Below the pieces are notes generated by a model. That model was not told the origin of the DNA and ran no database searches. It saw only the letters and a program-made list of their open reading frames with translations. Positions 1 to 10,687 of a stretch of DNA of 64,000 bases are shown in pieces; the first letter of the stretch is position 1; each line of letters starts with the position of its first letter. The stretch is from Bacteroidia bacterium (GTDB taxonomy: Bacteria; Bacteroidota; Ignavibacteria; UBA10030). The stretch lies in the NCBI GenBank assembly GCA_022180565.1, contig BQML01000022.1, positions 1 to 64,000 of the forward strand, given 5' to 3'. Made by a program: the position numbers and the translations under genes.

Positions 1-694
1 CAAGTGCGAGGCGTACGGCATCCATCCGCTCTTCTTCGGACGCATCAGGGATCTTCCTGTACACAAAGCTCATCGCCTCGTCCTTCAGAACTCCCGTCGG
101 CTCACCCGTTGCAGGATCGCGCACGATCGATCCTCCAGGCGGATCCGGTGTGTCTTTCGTGACACCGGCGATCTTCAGAGCAAGACTGTTGGCCAGCGCC
201 ATGTGCCCGTCGTACCGGTTAACGAACACCGGAGTCTGCGAAGTGAACGCATCGATGAGCTCCTTGGTGGGCAGATCACCACCCGGCCAGTTGTCATGAT
301 CCCAATCGCCTCCCGTAATCCAGCGCTGGGGATATTTCTCCGCCCTCTCGCGAATTCTCTCTGCAAACTCCCGCCGGCTCTTCGCATCCCTCAGATCGAC
401 ACTCTGGAGCTGAAATCCCCCCGACGAAAAATGGGTATGGTTGTCGATGAAGCCGGGCAACATCAACCGTCCCTTCAAATCAACAACCCTTGTGGTCTTA
501 CGTTTCAAAGCATTGATTTCCCGGTTCGAGCCGACTGCAAGAATCCGCTCGCCGGCAACGGCTACTGCCTCCGCCAGGGGCTTTGACGGATCCACCGTCC
601 ACACCTTCCCGTTCACAAAGACGATATCGGCTGAGGGCGTTTGAGAAGAGACGGCAAGCGGAAGAAGAATGAGGCCCCAAAAAGTGCGCTTCAT
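1..694 (-). CDS. Amidohydrolase family protein (YtcJ-like), 3' end beyond window
   Basis: The reverse-strand frame opens with MKRTFWGLILLP at 694 and stays open to the window edge, so only the N-terminal part (about 231 residues) is present. A short signal peptide (to about residue 18) is followed by a composite-domain start (DIVFVNGKVWTVD) and the metal-binding strand LPGFIDNHTHF, where the H-T-H pair is the usual amidohydrolase site. The later WDHDNWPGGDLPTKELID and TPVFVNRYDGHMALANS stretches match the YtcJ/Amidohydro_3 group. A purine-rich AAAGGGGAAAG precedes the ATG. It is probably exported and hydrolyses a C-N bond in an unknown amide or imide. Family assignment is firm; substrate is unknown. 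Confidence 0.85.
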   Translation of the reverse strand, partial: MKRTFWGLILLPLAVSSQTPSADIVFVNGKVWTVDPSKPLAEAVAVAGERILAVGSNREINALKRKTTRVVDLKGRLMLPGFIDNHTHFSSGGFQLQSVDLRDAKSRREFAERIRERAEKYPQRWITGGDWDHDNWPGGDLPTKELIDAFTSQTPVFVNRYDGHMALANSLALKIAGVTKDTPDPPGGSIVRDPATGEPTGVLKDEAMSFVYRKIPDASEEERMDAVRLAL

Positions 695-877
695 TTCTTT
701 CCCCTTTTGAGTGAGTGTTGAATTGATTGTAGAAGTTACAAAAACGAGAGACGAGGAAAAAGACAAAGTAGGACGTTGAGATTGCCATAATTCCTTGTGA
801 TTCAAAGTCTTAGATGAATATCCCTCATTCGCAGTACTTTACGTTCATGCTGGTATGCGGCATGCACCTTTCCGGGC

Positions 878-1591
878 ATGCGAAAGACAATCCGATACAT
901 TGCACTTCTGGTTCTGATCCTCTCATCGTCTGCCGGAGCAGACACGTTGCTGAGGCTCCAAAAAGGCACATCGTCAGGCGTCGATGTTGTATTGAAAAAT
1001 GACCGGGAAATCGCCGCTCTCCAATTTACGATTCGGGGCGAAGGCGTTCTTCTGGGGGAAATTCTCCCAAGTGGGCGCATGACGGCACCTCAGTGGCAGA
1101 TGAGCTTTCATAGAGTCGATGAGTACACGATCAACGTCGTGATTCTTCGAACCGGGACACATTCCCTGCCGGAGGGCGAGGGCATCATTGCTTCCCTTAC
1201 GGGGTTGTCTGGCCGCGGAACGCTCGTCCTCAGCCGCGTCGTCATTGCTGATCCAGAAGCACGAAGTGTCGCCGTGACGCTGGAAAATCTCGAGTGGTAT
1301 GATGAAACCGGAGCATCAGTGGCGCTGGGCCAGAATTATCCGAATCCTTTCAATCCAACAACGACAATTCCTTATGTGCTCGACCGGGCTTCGACAGTCC
1401 GATTAGTGGTCTACGACATTACGGGGCGTGAAGTAAAAAAAGTGGTGGATGAACAGAAGGAAGCAGGGTCGTACGCGGCGATCTGGGATGGAACCGACGA
1501 TACCGGGCTTCACGTCCCTTCAGGCGTGTATTTCGCGAAAGTCGAAGCGGGGATGGAAGTGAAGACGCGGAAAATGGTCCTTGCTCGGTAG
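878..1591 (+). CDS. Secreted protein with C-terminal T9SS-type sorting domain
   Basis: 237 residues. Residues 1-21 form a signal peptide (MRKTIRYIALLVLILSSSAG). Residues 23-140 look like a small beta-sandwich with cohesin-like features (VVLKNDREIAALQFTI), function unknown. Residues 150-237 are a FlgD-Ig-like sorting domain: ALGQNYPNPFNPTTTIPY, then VYDITGREV and GVYFAKVEAG, ending KMVLAR. In this phylum such a tail directs passage through the type IX secretion system and is normally removed or anchored at the surface. The gene stands alone between an upstream divergent amidohydrolase and a convergent lipoprotein gene. Cargo function is not recognisable. Confidence 0.85.
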   Translation: MRKTIRYIALLVLILSSSAGADTLLRLQKGTSSGVDVVLKNDREIAALQFTIRGEGVLLGEILPSGRMTAPQWQMSFHRVDEYTINVVILRTGTHSLPEGEGIIASLTGLSGRGTLVLSRVVIADPEARSVAVTLENLEWYDETGASVALGQNYPNPFNPTTTIPYVLDRASTVRLVVYDITGREVKKVVDEQKEAGSYAAIWDGTDDTGLHVPSGVYFAKVEAGMEVKTRKMVLAR

Positions 1592-1629
1592 AGACGGTGC
1601 TAGCCTTCCTTCCTCATGTCGCTCGTTCT

Positions 1630-2376
1630 CTATTCCACGATGGGTTCTTTGCGTTGTGTCAGCAGGATTGCCGCCACGCCCAGCACACCCGCGGCGATAA
1701 CAGCTGCGACAACGTAGTCGTTGCCTTCTGCAACGGGATTTGATCCCGGGGGTGGGGCAGGTGGTGCGGGCCGGTACGGCCTCCTGACCTTCTCCCACGG
1801 CACGGGATCGACCGACGTTACTTGAAATCTAAACTTGTAGGGCCACACTTCACCTCCCGCCTCCAGAGGAATCGCAAATTCCACTATGCTCCCCTTGTAG
1901 CCGAGAATCCGATTCCGGTACTGTTCCGAATTCCGGTCGGTCGTCTGCAGAAGGTCCCTCTCCTTCCATCCGGTTTTGGTCCACATGATATTTTCCGACG
2001 GGATTGCCATGTCGATCACATAGCCCGAAGGGGGAATGGTCAGGGTTGTATTTTCCTTGTGGCTTGCGGTGTAGAGCGTTCGTTTGTTCCGGACGGCGTA
2101 ATAGCGGTTTCTGACACCAATGGCCGACTCGTCCCATCTGATTTTGATCGGCACCGGGGAGAGGTTCTGTAACTTGAAACGGATCGCTCCATCGTCGAGG
2201 CGGAACTGGATTTTAATCCGCTGGTCGCGATACGACAATTGGCCAAAGGTGGCGTTGGTCAGACGATAGGAGTACTTGTATTTCGTTCCAAGGGAGGATT
2301 GGAGACGGGAAGCGGCGCTGCAGCCTGCGAAGATCATCAACGCGATCACTGCACAGACAAACAATCGTGGGGTCAT
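1630..2376 (-). CDS. Hypothetical lipoprotein with C-terminal membrane helix
   Basis: The open frame extends upstream, but the ATG at 2376 gives a proper lipoprotein signal (MTPRLFVCAVIALMIFAGC, lipobox FAGC) with AAAGGG a few bases before it, so it is chosen; the product is 248 residues. After the lipidated Cys comes a beta-rich domain of about 170 residues, then a proline-rich linker (APPAPPPGSNP) and a C-terminal hydrophobic stretch (VVAAVIAAGVLGVAAILL) ending in KEPIVE. A lipid anchor plus a C-terminal transmembrane segment is unusual; the segment might instead be a low-complexity tail. No family is recognised. Confidence 0.7.
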   Translation of the reverse strand: MTPRLFVCAVIALMIFAGCSAASRLQSSLGTKYKYSYRLTNATFGQLSYRDQRIKIQFRLDDGAIRFKLQNLSPVPIKIRWDESAIGVRNRYYAVRNKRTLYTASHKENTTLTIPPSGYVIDMAIPSENIMWTKTGWKERDLLQTTDRNSEQYRNRILGYKGSIVEFAIPLEAGGEVWPYKFRFQVTSVDPVPWEKVRRPYRPAPPAPPPGSNPVAEGNDYVVAAVIAAGVLGVAAILLTQRKEPIVE

Positions 2377-2419
2377 GTGCCCTTTATGGTTGACAGTTGA
2401 ATAAACCTGATGCATCATA

Positions 2420-2559
2420 GCAAGACGTAAGAAGTAAGACGTAAGAAAGTGGCTGATGAGTGCAGGGAGCCGTAAACCGTCAACGAGCACTCACGGCGAC
2501 TCAAGAGGCTTTATACTCTCTTACGTCTCGCTTCTTCCTTCTCACATTCCATGTTCTTC
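2420..2559 (+). repeat. Heptad-flanked interspersed repeat, copy A
   Basis: Left array of 7-mers GCAAGAC, GTAAGAA, GTAAGAC, GTAAGAA (2420-2447), then a core beginning AGTGGCTG and ending near GGCTTTATACT, then a right array CTCTTAC, GTCTCGC, TTCTTCC, TTCTCAC (2518-2545) that is the reverse complement of the left unit. It fills the gap between pyrG and the lipoprotein gene. Related cores lie at 7520-7648 (opposite strand) and 51768-51895. Confidence 0.7.
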
Positions 2560-2569
2560 CCCAGGTTCA

Positions 2570-4985
<2,416 letters not shown>

Positions 4986-5009
4986 GAGTTCATCTCACTC
5001 CCTTGTTCT

Positions 5010-5309
5010 TCATCCACCCTCTTCCCCCTTTACCGTCTTCGGTACCTTGAAGAACTTGTCCGTTTTTGCCGGGGCGTTCATCAGGGCCTCCTCGGCGGTC
5101 AATCCCGGCCTCACCACATCGTCCCTCATCCTGTTCTGCAGGTCGATCACGTGGGACAAGGGTTCTACGGTCGCCGTATCCAGTTGATTGAGTTTCTCGA
5201 CGTACTCGAGAATCCGGTTTAGTTGATGAGTGAACTTTTGTTTTTCTTCTTCCGAAAACTCGAGCCGGGCGAGCTTTGCGATATGTTCGACATCCTTTAC
5301 CGTGACCAT
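5010..5309 (-). CDS. gatC: Asp/Glu-tRNA amidotransferase subunit C
   Basis: 99 residues, normal for GatC, which stabilises the GatA/GatB complex that converts Glu-tRNA(Gln) or Asp-tRNA(Asn) to the amidated form. The N-terminal EHIAKLARLEFSEEE, the coiled ILEYVEKLNQLDT and the late FFKVPKTV motif are diagnostic. It leads the gatC-kdsB-pyrG run. No gatA or gatB is nearby. Its 5' flank is occupied, from 14 nt upstream of the ATG, by a 91-bp array of 7-bp units, and no Shine-Dalgarno site is visible. Confidence 0.95.
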   Translation of the reverse strand: MVTVKDVEHIAKLARLEFSEEEKQKFTHQLNRILEYVEKLNQLDTATVEPLSHVIDLQNRMRDDVVRPGLTAEEALMNAPAKTDKFFKVPKTVKGEEGG

Positions 5310-5322
5310 GGGAGAGACACTT

Positions 5323-5413
5323 GGTTTAAGGTTTAAGGTTTAAGGTTCAAGGTTTAAGGTTTAAGGTTCAAGGTTTAAGGTTTAAGGTTCAAGGTTTAAG
5401 GTTTAAGGTTCAG
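5323..5413 (+). repeat. 13-unit heptanucleotide tandem array (GGTTTAA)
   Basis: Thirteen contiguous 7-bp units: GGTTTAA or GGTTCAA, the last GGTTCAG. After one leading unit they form a higher-order 21-bp period (TTTAA, TTTAA, TTCAA) four times. The array sits directly upstream of gatC (start codon at 5309 on the reverse strand) and downstream of plsC. Nothing else is recognised in the 165-bp gap. Confidence 0.97.
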
Positions 5414-5475
5414 AGTTTTCCCGATGCAGCGTCGGTGTCGTCGAGTTCGGTTTCAATGATCCACACTGGAAATTC

Positions 5476-6180
5476 TCATTCCGGTTCCACAAAGTTCCGT
5501 TCCATGACGGCCCTGACTTCTTTCATCAGCGCGATCTCCCCTTCCTTGCCCCGGAATCCTGACGTGTCGATCGGCGGTTCGATCACGATCTCAATGTCGG
5601 TCGGACGGACTTTCAACGATCCTTTGGGGAGGATGCGGAAGCTGTGATTGATGGTCACAGGCACAATCGGTACACCCGACTTCATCGCAAGCACAAAGGC
5701 GCCGCGCTTGAAGGGCTGAAGTCTGCCATCCTTCGTCCGTGTTCCTTCAACAAACAACAAAACCGAGGCACCGCTCCGAATCTGGTCAGCAGCCTTATCG
5801 AGACTTCGGAGCGCGTCCTTCGGGCTTGCACGATCAACGGCAATATAGGGCCCGTACTTCAGCGCCCAACCCCAGATCGGAACAGCGGTCAACTCCCGTT
5901 TCAGCATGATTCGGATGTCATCCGGAATCCCGGCGATGGCGGCCGGGATGTCGAACCAGCTTGCATGGTTCGATGCGTAGATCACGCGTCCCCGTCCGGC
6001 ATGTTCCTTTCCTCTCACCTTCACCCGGATCCCGAAAATCCACAGGATGAACTTTGACCAGTGGCGGGCGCACATATGATAGGTTCGACCGCTCCGGTCG
6101 ATCGGAATCGACACCAGGGCGAGGATTGAATACGGAATCGCCACCAACAGAACCAGGAAACCTTTCAGCAGAGCGATCAT
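5476..6180 (-). CDS. plsC: 1-acyl-sn-glycerol-3-phosphate acyltransferase
   Basis: The frame is open further upstream, but the ATG at 6180 gives a normal 234-residue PlsC starting MIALLKGFLVLLVAIPYSIL, a membrane helix. Acyltransferase motif I is NHASWFD (His72, Asp77), motif III is FVEGTRTK (Glu145 to Arg148), and VPIVPVTI follows. It transfers an acyl chain to lysophosphatidate at the inner membrane in phospholipid synthesis. It follows the M48 protease gene by 67 nt on the same strand. Confidence 0.94.
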   Translation of the reverse strand: MIALLKGFLVLLVAIPYSILALVSIPIDRSGRTYHMCARHWSKFILWIFGIRVKVRGKEHAGRGRVIYASNHASWFDIPAAIAGIPDDIRIMLKRELTAVPIWGWALKYGPYIAVDRASPKDALRSLDKAADQIRSGASVLLFVEGTRTKDGRLQPFKRGAFVLAMKSGVPIVPVTINHSFRILPKGSLKVRPTDIEIVIEPPIDTSGFRGKEGEIALMKEVRAVMERNFVEPE

Positions 6181-6247
6181 CGCGCCTTCCCGCCGCGTCT
6201 CACCGGCCGGAAACCGCCGCTCCTCATCGCCGGCACGGGCGTCAATG

Positions 6248-7438
6248 CTACAGTGCCTCCACAGCCTGGATCCGCTTGTCCAGCGACGGATGGCTGTAGA
6301 ACAGGAACTCGACTGCAGGGTGCGGTGCATGATCGGCCATGTTCATCCGTCCCAACTTGTTCAGTGCGCTCAGAAACGCATTCTTGTTCTGTGTCAGCCT
6401 CACCGCGTAGGCATCGGCCCGACGCTCGTGGGCGCGGGAGACAATATTGGTCAGCGGCGTCGTGACCAACGAGATGAGTCCGAGCCACAGACCGAGGAGC
6501 GGCAGGGCGGCAATCGTCTGTCGCGAACCGAATCCAAACCACGCGAGGCTCGCATCGTAGAGCTGCGCAGCGAGAAACAGCCCCACAAACGTCGTCAGCG
6601 TCCCCAACGCCATCATTGTCCACAGGTGGTTCATCGTCTGATGGCCAAGTTCATGGGCGAAGATCGTTTCGATCTCTTCATCCGTAAAGTTGGCCACAAG
6701 CGTGTCACCCAGAATGATGCGCTTGGCGCGACCGATTCCCGTAAACGCAGCATTCGCCTTTTTGGTAGTCTTGCTCATGTTGAAGACAAACAAGCCCCGG
6801 ACTGCAACGCCCGCCGAAGTGCACAGGGCGAGAAGCCGATCGCGGAGAGGACCCTCTTCGAGCGGCCTGAACGTATAGAAGAGGGGAAAGATCAGAACAG
6901 GGGCGACTCGGGCAAGCACAACGGACACGATGAACAGAACGGCGGCGACGGGGAGCCACCAGGCGGGGCCAAAGGCATCAAGGCAATAATACAGTAAAGC
7001 AAGGAGGAAGATGAAGAACGGAGCACCGACCAATGATCCTTTTGCTCTTTGCCATAACCACGCGCCGAAGGTTTGGTTGGATAACCCGTAACGATGCTCG
7101 AGCAGGAAGCTGGAGTAGTAGCGAAGCGGGAAGCTAACAATGCTTTCTACGACACCCAGAATGAGAGCGAAGATCAGCAGAACGGCATATTCCTGGCCTG
7201 TTCGGTTCCGTATGGCTTCTTCCAGGGTCGAGGTCAGCCCAGAGGCAACCAAGGCGAAGATCAGCACGAAAACGAGCAGAGATTGGGCAAGACCTGCACG
7301 CAGTTTCAGCTGCTGGTACCGTTTGACATCCTGATGTCGGGTGTTGGGGCGAGGAACCTGTTGAAGCGGAAGCTGGTCCGGGGGCGCTTCGGGTGCGGAT
7401 TGATTGGTTATGCGAAGTACAGATCCGTCACGCTGCAT
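6248..7438 (-). CDS. M48 family membrane metalloprotease (Ste24/CAAX-protease-like)
   Basis: From the ATG at 7438 the product is 396 residues. Several transmembrane helices precede the zinc site IFAHELGHQTMNH; SRAHERRADAYAV supplies the third ligand (Glu), and NAAFTGIGRAKRIILGDTL is the conserved Ste24-type strand. It should act at the inner membrane on membrane or signal-derived peptides. Start choice is uncertain: the frame continues to an ATG at 7498 and a TTG at 7522, but those regions run into an interspersed repeat and encode nothing family-like; no ribosome site is seen at any of them. Confidence 0.9.
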   Translation of the reverse strand: MQRDGSVLRITNQSAPEAPPDQLPLQQVPRPNTRHQDVKRYQQLKLRAGLAQSLLVFVLIFALVASGLTSTLEEAIRNRTGQEYAVLLIFALILGVVESIVSFPLRYYSSFLLEHRYGLSNQTFGAWLWQRAKGSLVGAPFFIFLLALLYYCLDAFGPAWWLPVAAVLFIVSVVLARVAPVLIFPLFYTFRPLEEGPLRDRLLALCTSAGVAVRGLFVFNMSKTTKKANAAFTGIGRAKRIILGDTLVANFTDEEIETIFAHELGHQTMNHLWTMMALGTLTTFVGLFLAAQLYDASLAWFGFGSRQTIAALPLLGLWLGLISLVTTPLTNIVSRAHERRADAYAVRLTQNKNAFLSALNKLGRMNMADHAPHPAVEFLFYSHPSLDKRIQAVEAL

Positions 7439-7519
7439 CAAAGCTTGTTGGACATAGGTGAGCTGGACGGTGGTTTGGTTAACATAGCAATATTGCATGT
7501 AAGAAGCAAGTATGTTAGA

Positions 7520-7648
7520 CAAGCGAGACGGAGGAGAGTTTAAAGCCTCGGGAACCGCAGAAAATGTCGGAAGGCAGACCCGGGTCCTCGTTTTTCAACA
7601 GCCACTTTCTCACTTCTCACTTCTTCCCTCTCATTTCTTGCTTCCAAC
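7520..7648 (-). repeat. Heptad-flanked interspersed repeat, copy C (reverse orientation)
   Basis: On the + strand the array TTCTCAC, TTCTCAC, TTCTTCC, CTCTCAT, TTCTTGC, TTCCAAC runs 7607-7648, next to CAGCCACT (7599-7606, reverse complement of core start AGTGGCTG). The far end is TAAAGCC (7541-7547, the GGCTTTA core end), followed by GAGAC/GCGAG sequence. Read on the reverse strand the order matches copy A: array, AGTGGCTG core, GGCTTTAAACTCTC, CGTCTCGC. Confidence 0.7.
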
Positions 7649-7665
7649 GACTGTCCCTCCATATA

Positions 7666-7694
7666 AAACAAAAAGCGCTCCGCGAGGGAGCGCT
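7666..7694 (-). terminator. Rho-independent terminator after the OmpX-like gene
   Basis: On the reverse strand AGCGCTCC, loop CTCGC, GGAGCGCT form a perfect 8-bp stem (7674-7681 with 7687-7694), followed by TTTTTGTTTT. It lies 25 nt past the stop of the small outer-membrane protein. It is the clearest intrinsic terminator in the window. Confidence 0.92.
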
Positions 7695-7718
7695 CTTGCT
7701 TCAACGTGTACTTCACTT

Positions 7719-8249
7719 TCACAGCGCGTAATTGACACCAGCCTTGAAGTTGATGTAGCTGATCGATCCACCGGAAGCCAGCACAATGTTATAGCCCGCG
7801 CCGGCATCGAGATACAACCGGTCGGCGATCTTCGTCTCATATCCTCCACCAAATCCGAGAGAAAAGTTCGTCGAACTGCTGGAGACCGAGAAACCAAACA
7901 CATCCACGCTCGCGCTGACCGAGGTCAGACCAAGATCTGCCTGTCCATACACGCCGCCATCCCCCATAAAATAGAAGCGACCAGAAACGAGAATGGGAAG
8001 GGCGCTTTGGCTCACGGTGTTCTTTTCAGCAAACGAAATGTATCCGAGTGATGCCGCCAGGGCGACCTGGTCTGTCAGTCCGTACTGGAAGCGGCCCTGA
8101 AATCCAAACCCGAACCCCGCACCATTGGCAAAATCTCCGAGCGGGAGACCAAGGTTCAAGCCGCCGCCGACAGCCATGGCGCCTTGCTGAGCCGACGCTG
8201 TGCCGACAAGGCAAAGCGCAACAGCCAGCGTAATGAAGAGTTTTTTCAT
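7719..8249 (-). CDS. Small outer-membrane beta-barrel protein (OmpX/OprF-N-like)
   Basis: The ATG at 8249 gives 176 residues with signal peptide MKKLFITLAVALCLVGTASAQ and is preceded by AGAGAGG; the longer frame is rejected because it would precede the signal and cross the promoter. The mature part alternates glycine-rich amphipathic strands (GGGLNLGLPLGDF, GFGFGFQGRFQYGL, YINFKAGVNYAL) and ends in a typical outer-membrane signature. It is likely an 8-stranded barrel of unknown role. It is a single-gene unit with its own promoter and terminator. Confidence 0.85.
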   Translation of the reverse strand: MKKLFITLAVALCLVGTASAQQGAMAVGGGLNLGLPLGDFANGAGFGFGFQGRFQYGLTDQVALAASLGYISFAEKNTVSQSALPILVSGRFYFMGDGGVYGQADLGLTSVSASVDVFGFSVSSSSTNFSLGFGGGYETKIADRLYLDAGAGYNIVLASGGSISYINFKAGVNYAL

Positions 8250-8319
8250 AAAGCCTCTCTGTTTATTTATTGGTGGAATGTGTTTATACACTTTGCAAGG
8301 TTCCCCTGCATTGGCGCTT

Positions 8320-8348
8320 AATATACGATGACAAAGATCAAATATCAA
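8320..8348 (-). promoter_or_regulatory. Sigma70-type promoter for the OmpX-like gene
   Basis: Reverse strand: TTGATA (8343-8348), 17-bp spacer, TATATT (8320-8325). A transcript starting just downstream would have a leader of roughly 60 nt before the ATG at 8249. Confidence 0.75.
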
Positions 8349-8379
8349 ATCTTCATAATTCTTGCCCCCAGCAAGATTC

Positions 8380-9618
8380 TCACTCGTAGAGCAAATACTT
8401 TTCCCGTTTGATCATGAATTGAGCCCTTTCCCGGTCGATCACCCGGAGAATATCGTCTACATTTCCTTTGGTTTGAAGGAGTTCTCGAACCCGGTTCGAC
8501 CCGTTCACCTTATCGAACATCTGAATTTTCTCTGTCTTTGCCCGCTGAAAGATATCGCGATCCGGAAACAATCTGTACAAGGCCTCGAGGACGGCAAACT
8601 GCACGACCGCCAGTTCGATGCGGCTCCGATCCGTGACGTGAATCTGAACACCCTGGTAGAGCTGACCGGTCGTGTCGAAGTAGAAGGGACGATACGACAT
8701 GGGTCTGAAGCGCACGCCGGCGATTCCCTGAGAATTCAGATACCGCGCCAGCCTGCGGCCGTCGATCCATGGCGCACCCACCACCCGAAACGGAAGCGTA
8801 TAACCCACGCCCTGATTGACCGTACCGAGTTCGCCCAGCAGACCCGTCATCACATAGAACATGGGAGTCTCTTGATCCGGGATGTGAGGCGAGGGAGGCA
8901 CCCAGGGAAGCCCGGTATCGCTCCACCACATCCTCCGCTGCCAGCCCTCCATCGGTACGACATTCAGTCGGCACCGCCTCCCTCCTTGCAGCCATCCCTC
9001 CTCATTAATCATTCTCGCAAGTTCGCCGGCAGTTAAGCCGTACACGTAGGGAATCGGATACATTCCCACAAAGGACTTGAATTCGTCTTCGAGCATCGTC
9101 CCTTCGACGCGGACTCCTGTGAGGGGGTTCGGCCGATCCAAAACGACGAACTCAATGCCGTTTTCTGCCGCCGCCTCCATGGCATACCCCATTGTGGAAA
9201 TATACGTGTACGAACGGACGCCAATGTCCTGAATATCATAGACAAGCACATCCAGGCCCTTCAGCATCTCCGGCGTCGGTTTCCTGGTTTTCCCGTAGAG
9301 TGAATAGACGGGCAAGCGCGTGACTTCATCCACAGTGCTTTCAACGTACTTTCCGGCTTCCCTGTCCCCCCGAACGCCGTGTTCCGGACCAAAGAGCGCC
9401 ACGAGAGTCACTCCGGGCGCCTGAGCCAGGACGTCTACCGTTGTCTCGAGGGTCGATGTGACACCCGTGGGATTGGTGATCAGTCCGACCCGCTTTCCCT
9501 TCAGAATATCGAACCCGCGCTCGCGCAGGACGTCAATCCCGGGCTTTACGCGGTCCCCTGCAAACGCGGAGGCGTTCAGCAGCCAGAGGAGGGCAAACAA
9601 CAGGATGCCTTTATTCAT
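8380..9618 (-). CDS. namZ: Exo-beta-N-acetylmuramidase (NamZ/DUF1343 family)
   Basis: 412 residues with signal peptide MNKGILLFALLWLLNASAFA. The family core is clear: GKRVGLITNPTG, ALFGPEHGVRGD, LPVYSLYGKTRKP, VYDIQDIGVRSYTY, VVLDRPNPL and PIPYVYGLTAGELA. DUF1343 proteins of the NamZ type remove MurNAc from the non-reducing end of peptidoglycan fragments in peptidoglycan salvage. No NagZ, AmgK or MurU partner is beside it. Export indicates a periplasmic enzyme. Confidence 0.9.
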   Translation of the reverse strand: MNKGILLFALLWLLNASAFAGDRVKPGIDVLRERGFDILKGKRVGLITNPTGVTSTLETTVDVLAQAPGVTLVALFGPEHGVRGDREAGKYVESTVDEVTRLPVYSLYGKTRKPTPEMLKGLDVLVYDIQDIGVRSYTYISTMGYAMEAAAENGIEFVVLDRPNPLTGVRVEGTMLEDEFKSFVGMYPIPYVYGLTAGELARMINEEGWLQGGRRCRLNVVPMEGWQRRMWWSDTGLPWVPPSPHIPDQETPMFYVMTGLLGELGTVNQGVGYTLPFRVVGAPWIDGRRLARYLNSQGIAGVRFRPMSYRPFYFDTTGQLYQGVQIHVTDRSRIELAVVQFAVLEALYRLFPDRDIFQRAKTEKIQMFDKVNGSNRVRELLQTKGNVDDILRVIDRERAQFMIKREKYLLYE

Positions 9619-9660
9619 ATCGGAACTTCGGTTGGCGTTGGCGTTGTCAGCAATGGTGCC

Positions 9661-10083
9661 TCAGGGTACCGGCCTGCCGTCCACCAGCCAATTCTTCACC
9701 CATGCAAGCTCCCTCACAAACACCATGAGCGAGGAGAAACTTTCCTCGTCCATCCTGAAGAATCCCTCAACAAATCTCTCCTTCACTTCTTCCGGCCCCT
9801 CTTTAACCACCGTTCTCATGAGGGACGTCGTTTTTTCGATGGCAGACTGGAATTCGGACGCAAGCTTGCCGTACCCTTCGTTCTCTGGACCGATTCTCCT
9901 CATAAGGTCCTGTGACTTGGCAATGAACTTCGCAAAGAAGATAATGTCGTCAAACACCTCCCGCTTCCCCGACGCCGTGCTCTGATCCAGCAGAATGCCG
10001 ATCTCTTCCTTATACTTCATGCTTCGATTCGCATACTTCTCGAGCTCATTCACAAATCGTTCTGTGTCCGGACGCAAGGTCAT
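9661..10083 (-). CDS. Conserved-looking helical protein of unknown function
   Basis: 140 residues without signal or membrane segments, charged and almost entirely helical in appearance (RFVNELEKYANRSMKYKEEI, KERFVEGFFRMDEESF). No family is recognised. It starts 7 nt after the stop of trmH on the same strand, so the two are probably co-transcribed. Codon use resembles the neighbours, which supports a real gene. Confidence 0.65.
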   Translation of the reverse strand: MTLRPDTERFVNELEKYANRSMKYKEEIGILLDQSTASGKREVFDDIIFFAKFIAKSQDLMRRIGPENEGYGKLASEFQSAIEKTTSLMRTVVKEGPEEVKERFVEGFFRMDEESFSSLMVFVRELAWVKNWLVDGRPVP

Positions 10084-10090
10084 TCATTCC

Positions 10091-10687
10091 TCATCTCTTT
10101 GTTGCCCGTCCCCGCTCCCAGCGATTCAGGATCGCTCTGAACTCCTCCGATGAAAGTTTTGGCCGATCGTACTGTCCCCGAATGATCCGTTGACGGACCG
10201 CCTCGTACAGCGTCACCGCGCATGCAACCGAGACATTCAGGCTTTGGATCATGCCGAGCATGGGAATCATGAGGTGAAAATCGGCCATCGCTGCGCACTC
10301 ATCCGACACCCCGCGATGCTCATTCCCGAAGACGACCGCCAGCTTGTTCGTCAGGTCCACATCATAGAGCGACTTTGACGCTTCCCCGATCCTCGTCGCG
10401 GCGATGGTAAATCCCTCCTCCCGCAATCTTCCGAAACACTCCTCGAGGGACCGAAACGTTCGTTGCTCCACCCACTTTAACGCGCTCGCCGAACTCTTCT
10501 TCCCCATCTTCGGAAACTGCTCCTGAGTGTACACGAGCTGTACCTGCAGCACGCCCGCCGCGTCACACGACCTGAGCATCGCGCTGACGTTGTGGGGATC
10601 GTGGATATTCTCCATCACCACTGTCAGATCCGGTTGACGCTTCCGCAACACCGTTTCCAGCCTCTGTCGGCGTTTTTCAGTTCCCAT
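10091..10687 (-). CDS. trmH: tRNA (guanosine-2'-O)-methyltransferase, TrmH/SpoU family
   Basis: 198 residues. Motif 1 is ENIHDPHNVSAMLRSCDAAG, motif 2 VVFGNEHRGVSDE and motif 3 MIPMLGMIQSLNVSVACAVT, forming the trefoil-knot SAM site. The arrangement matches TrmH, which methylates G18 in the tRNA D-loop; a related rRNA or tRNA target cannot be excluded. Its start overlaps the upstream EamA transporter by 11 nt. Confidence 0.92.
   Translation of the reverse strand: MGTEKRRQRLETVLRKRQPDLTVVMENIHDPHNVSAMLRSCDAAGVLQVQLVYTQEQFPKMGKKSSASALKWVEQRTFRSLEECFGRLREEGFTIAATRIGEASKSLYDVDLTNKLAVVFGNEHRGVSDECAAMADFHLMIPMLGMIQSLNVSVACAVTLYEAVRQRIIRGQYDRPKLSSEEFRAILNRWERGRATKR

Noticed and set aside
2420-2559. 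Insertion sequence or transposase remnant
   Set aside because: The element is about 130 bp, encodes nothing, and shows no target duplication that I can see.
5323-5413. CRISPR array
   Set aside because: Units are 7 bp with no spacers; it is a simple tandem repeat.
7499-7522. TTG start of the M48 protease at 7522
   Set aside because: It lies in the end of repeat copy C, and the added residues are not family-like; the ATG at 7438 is preferred.
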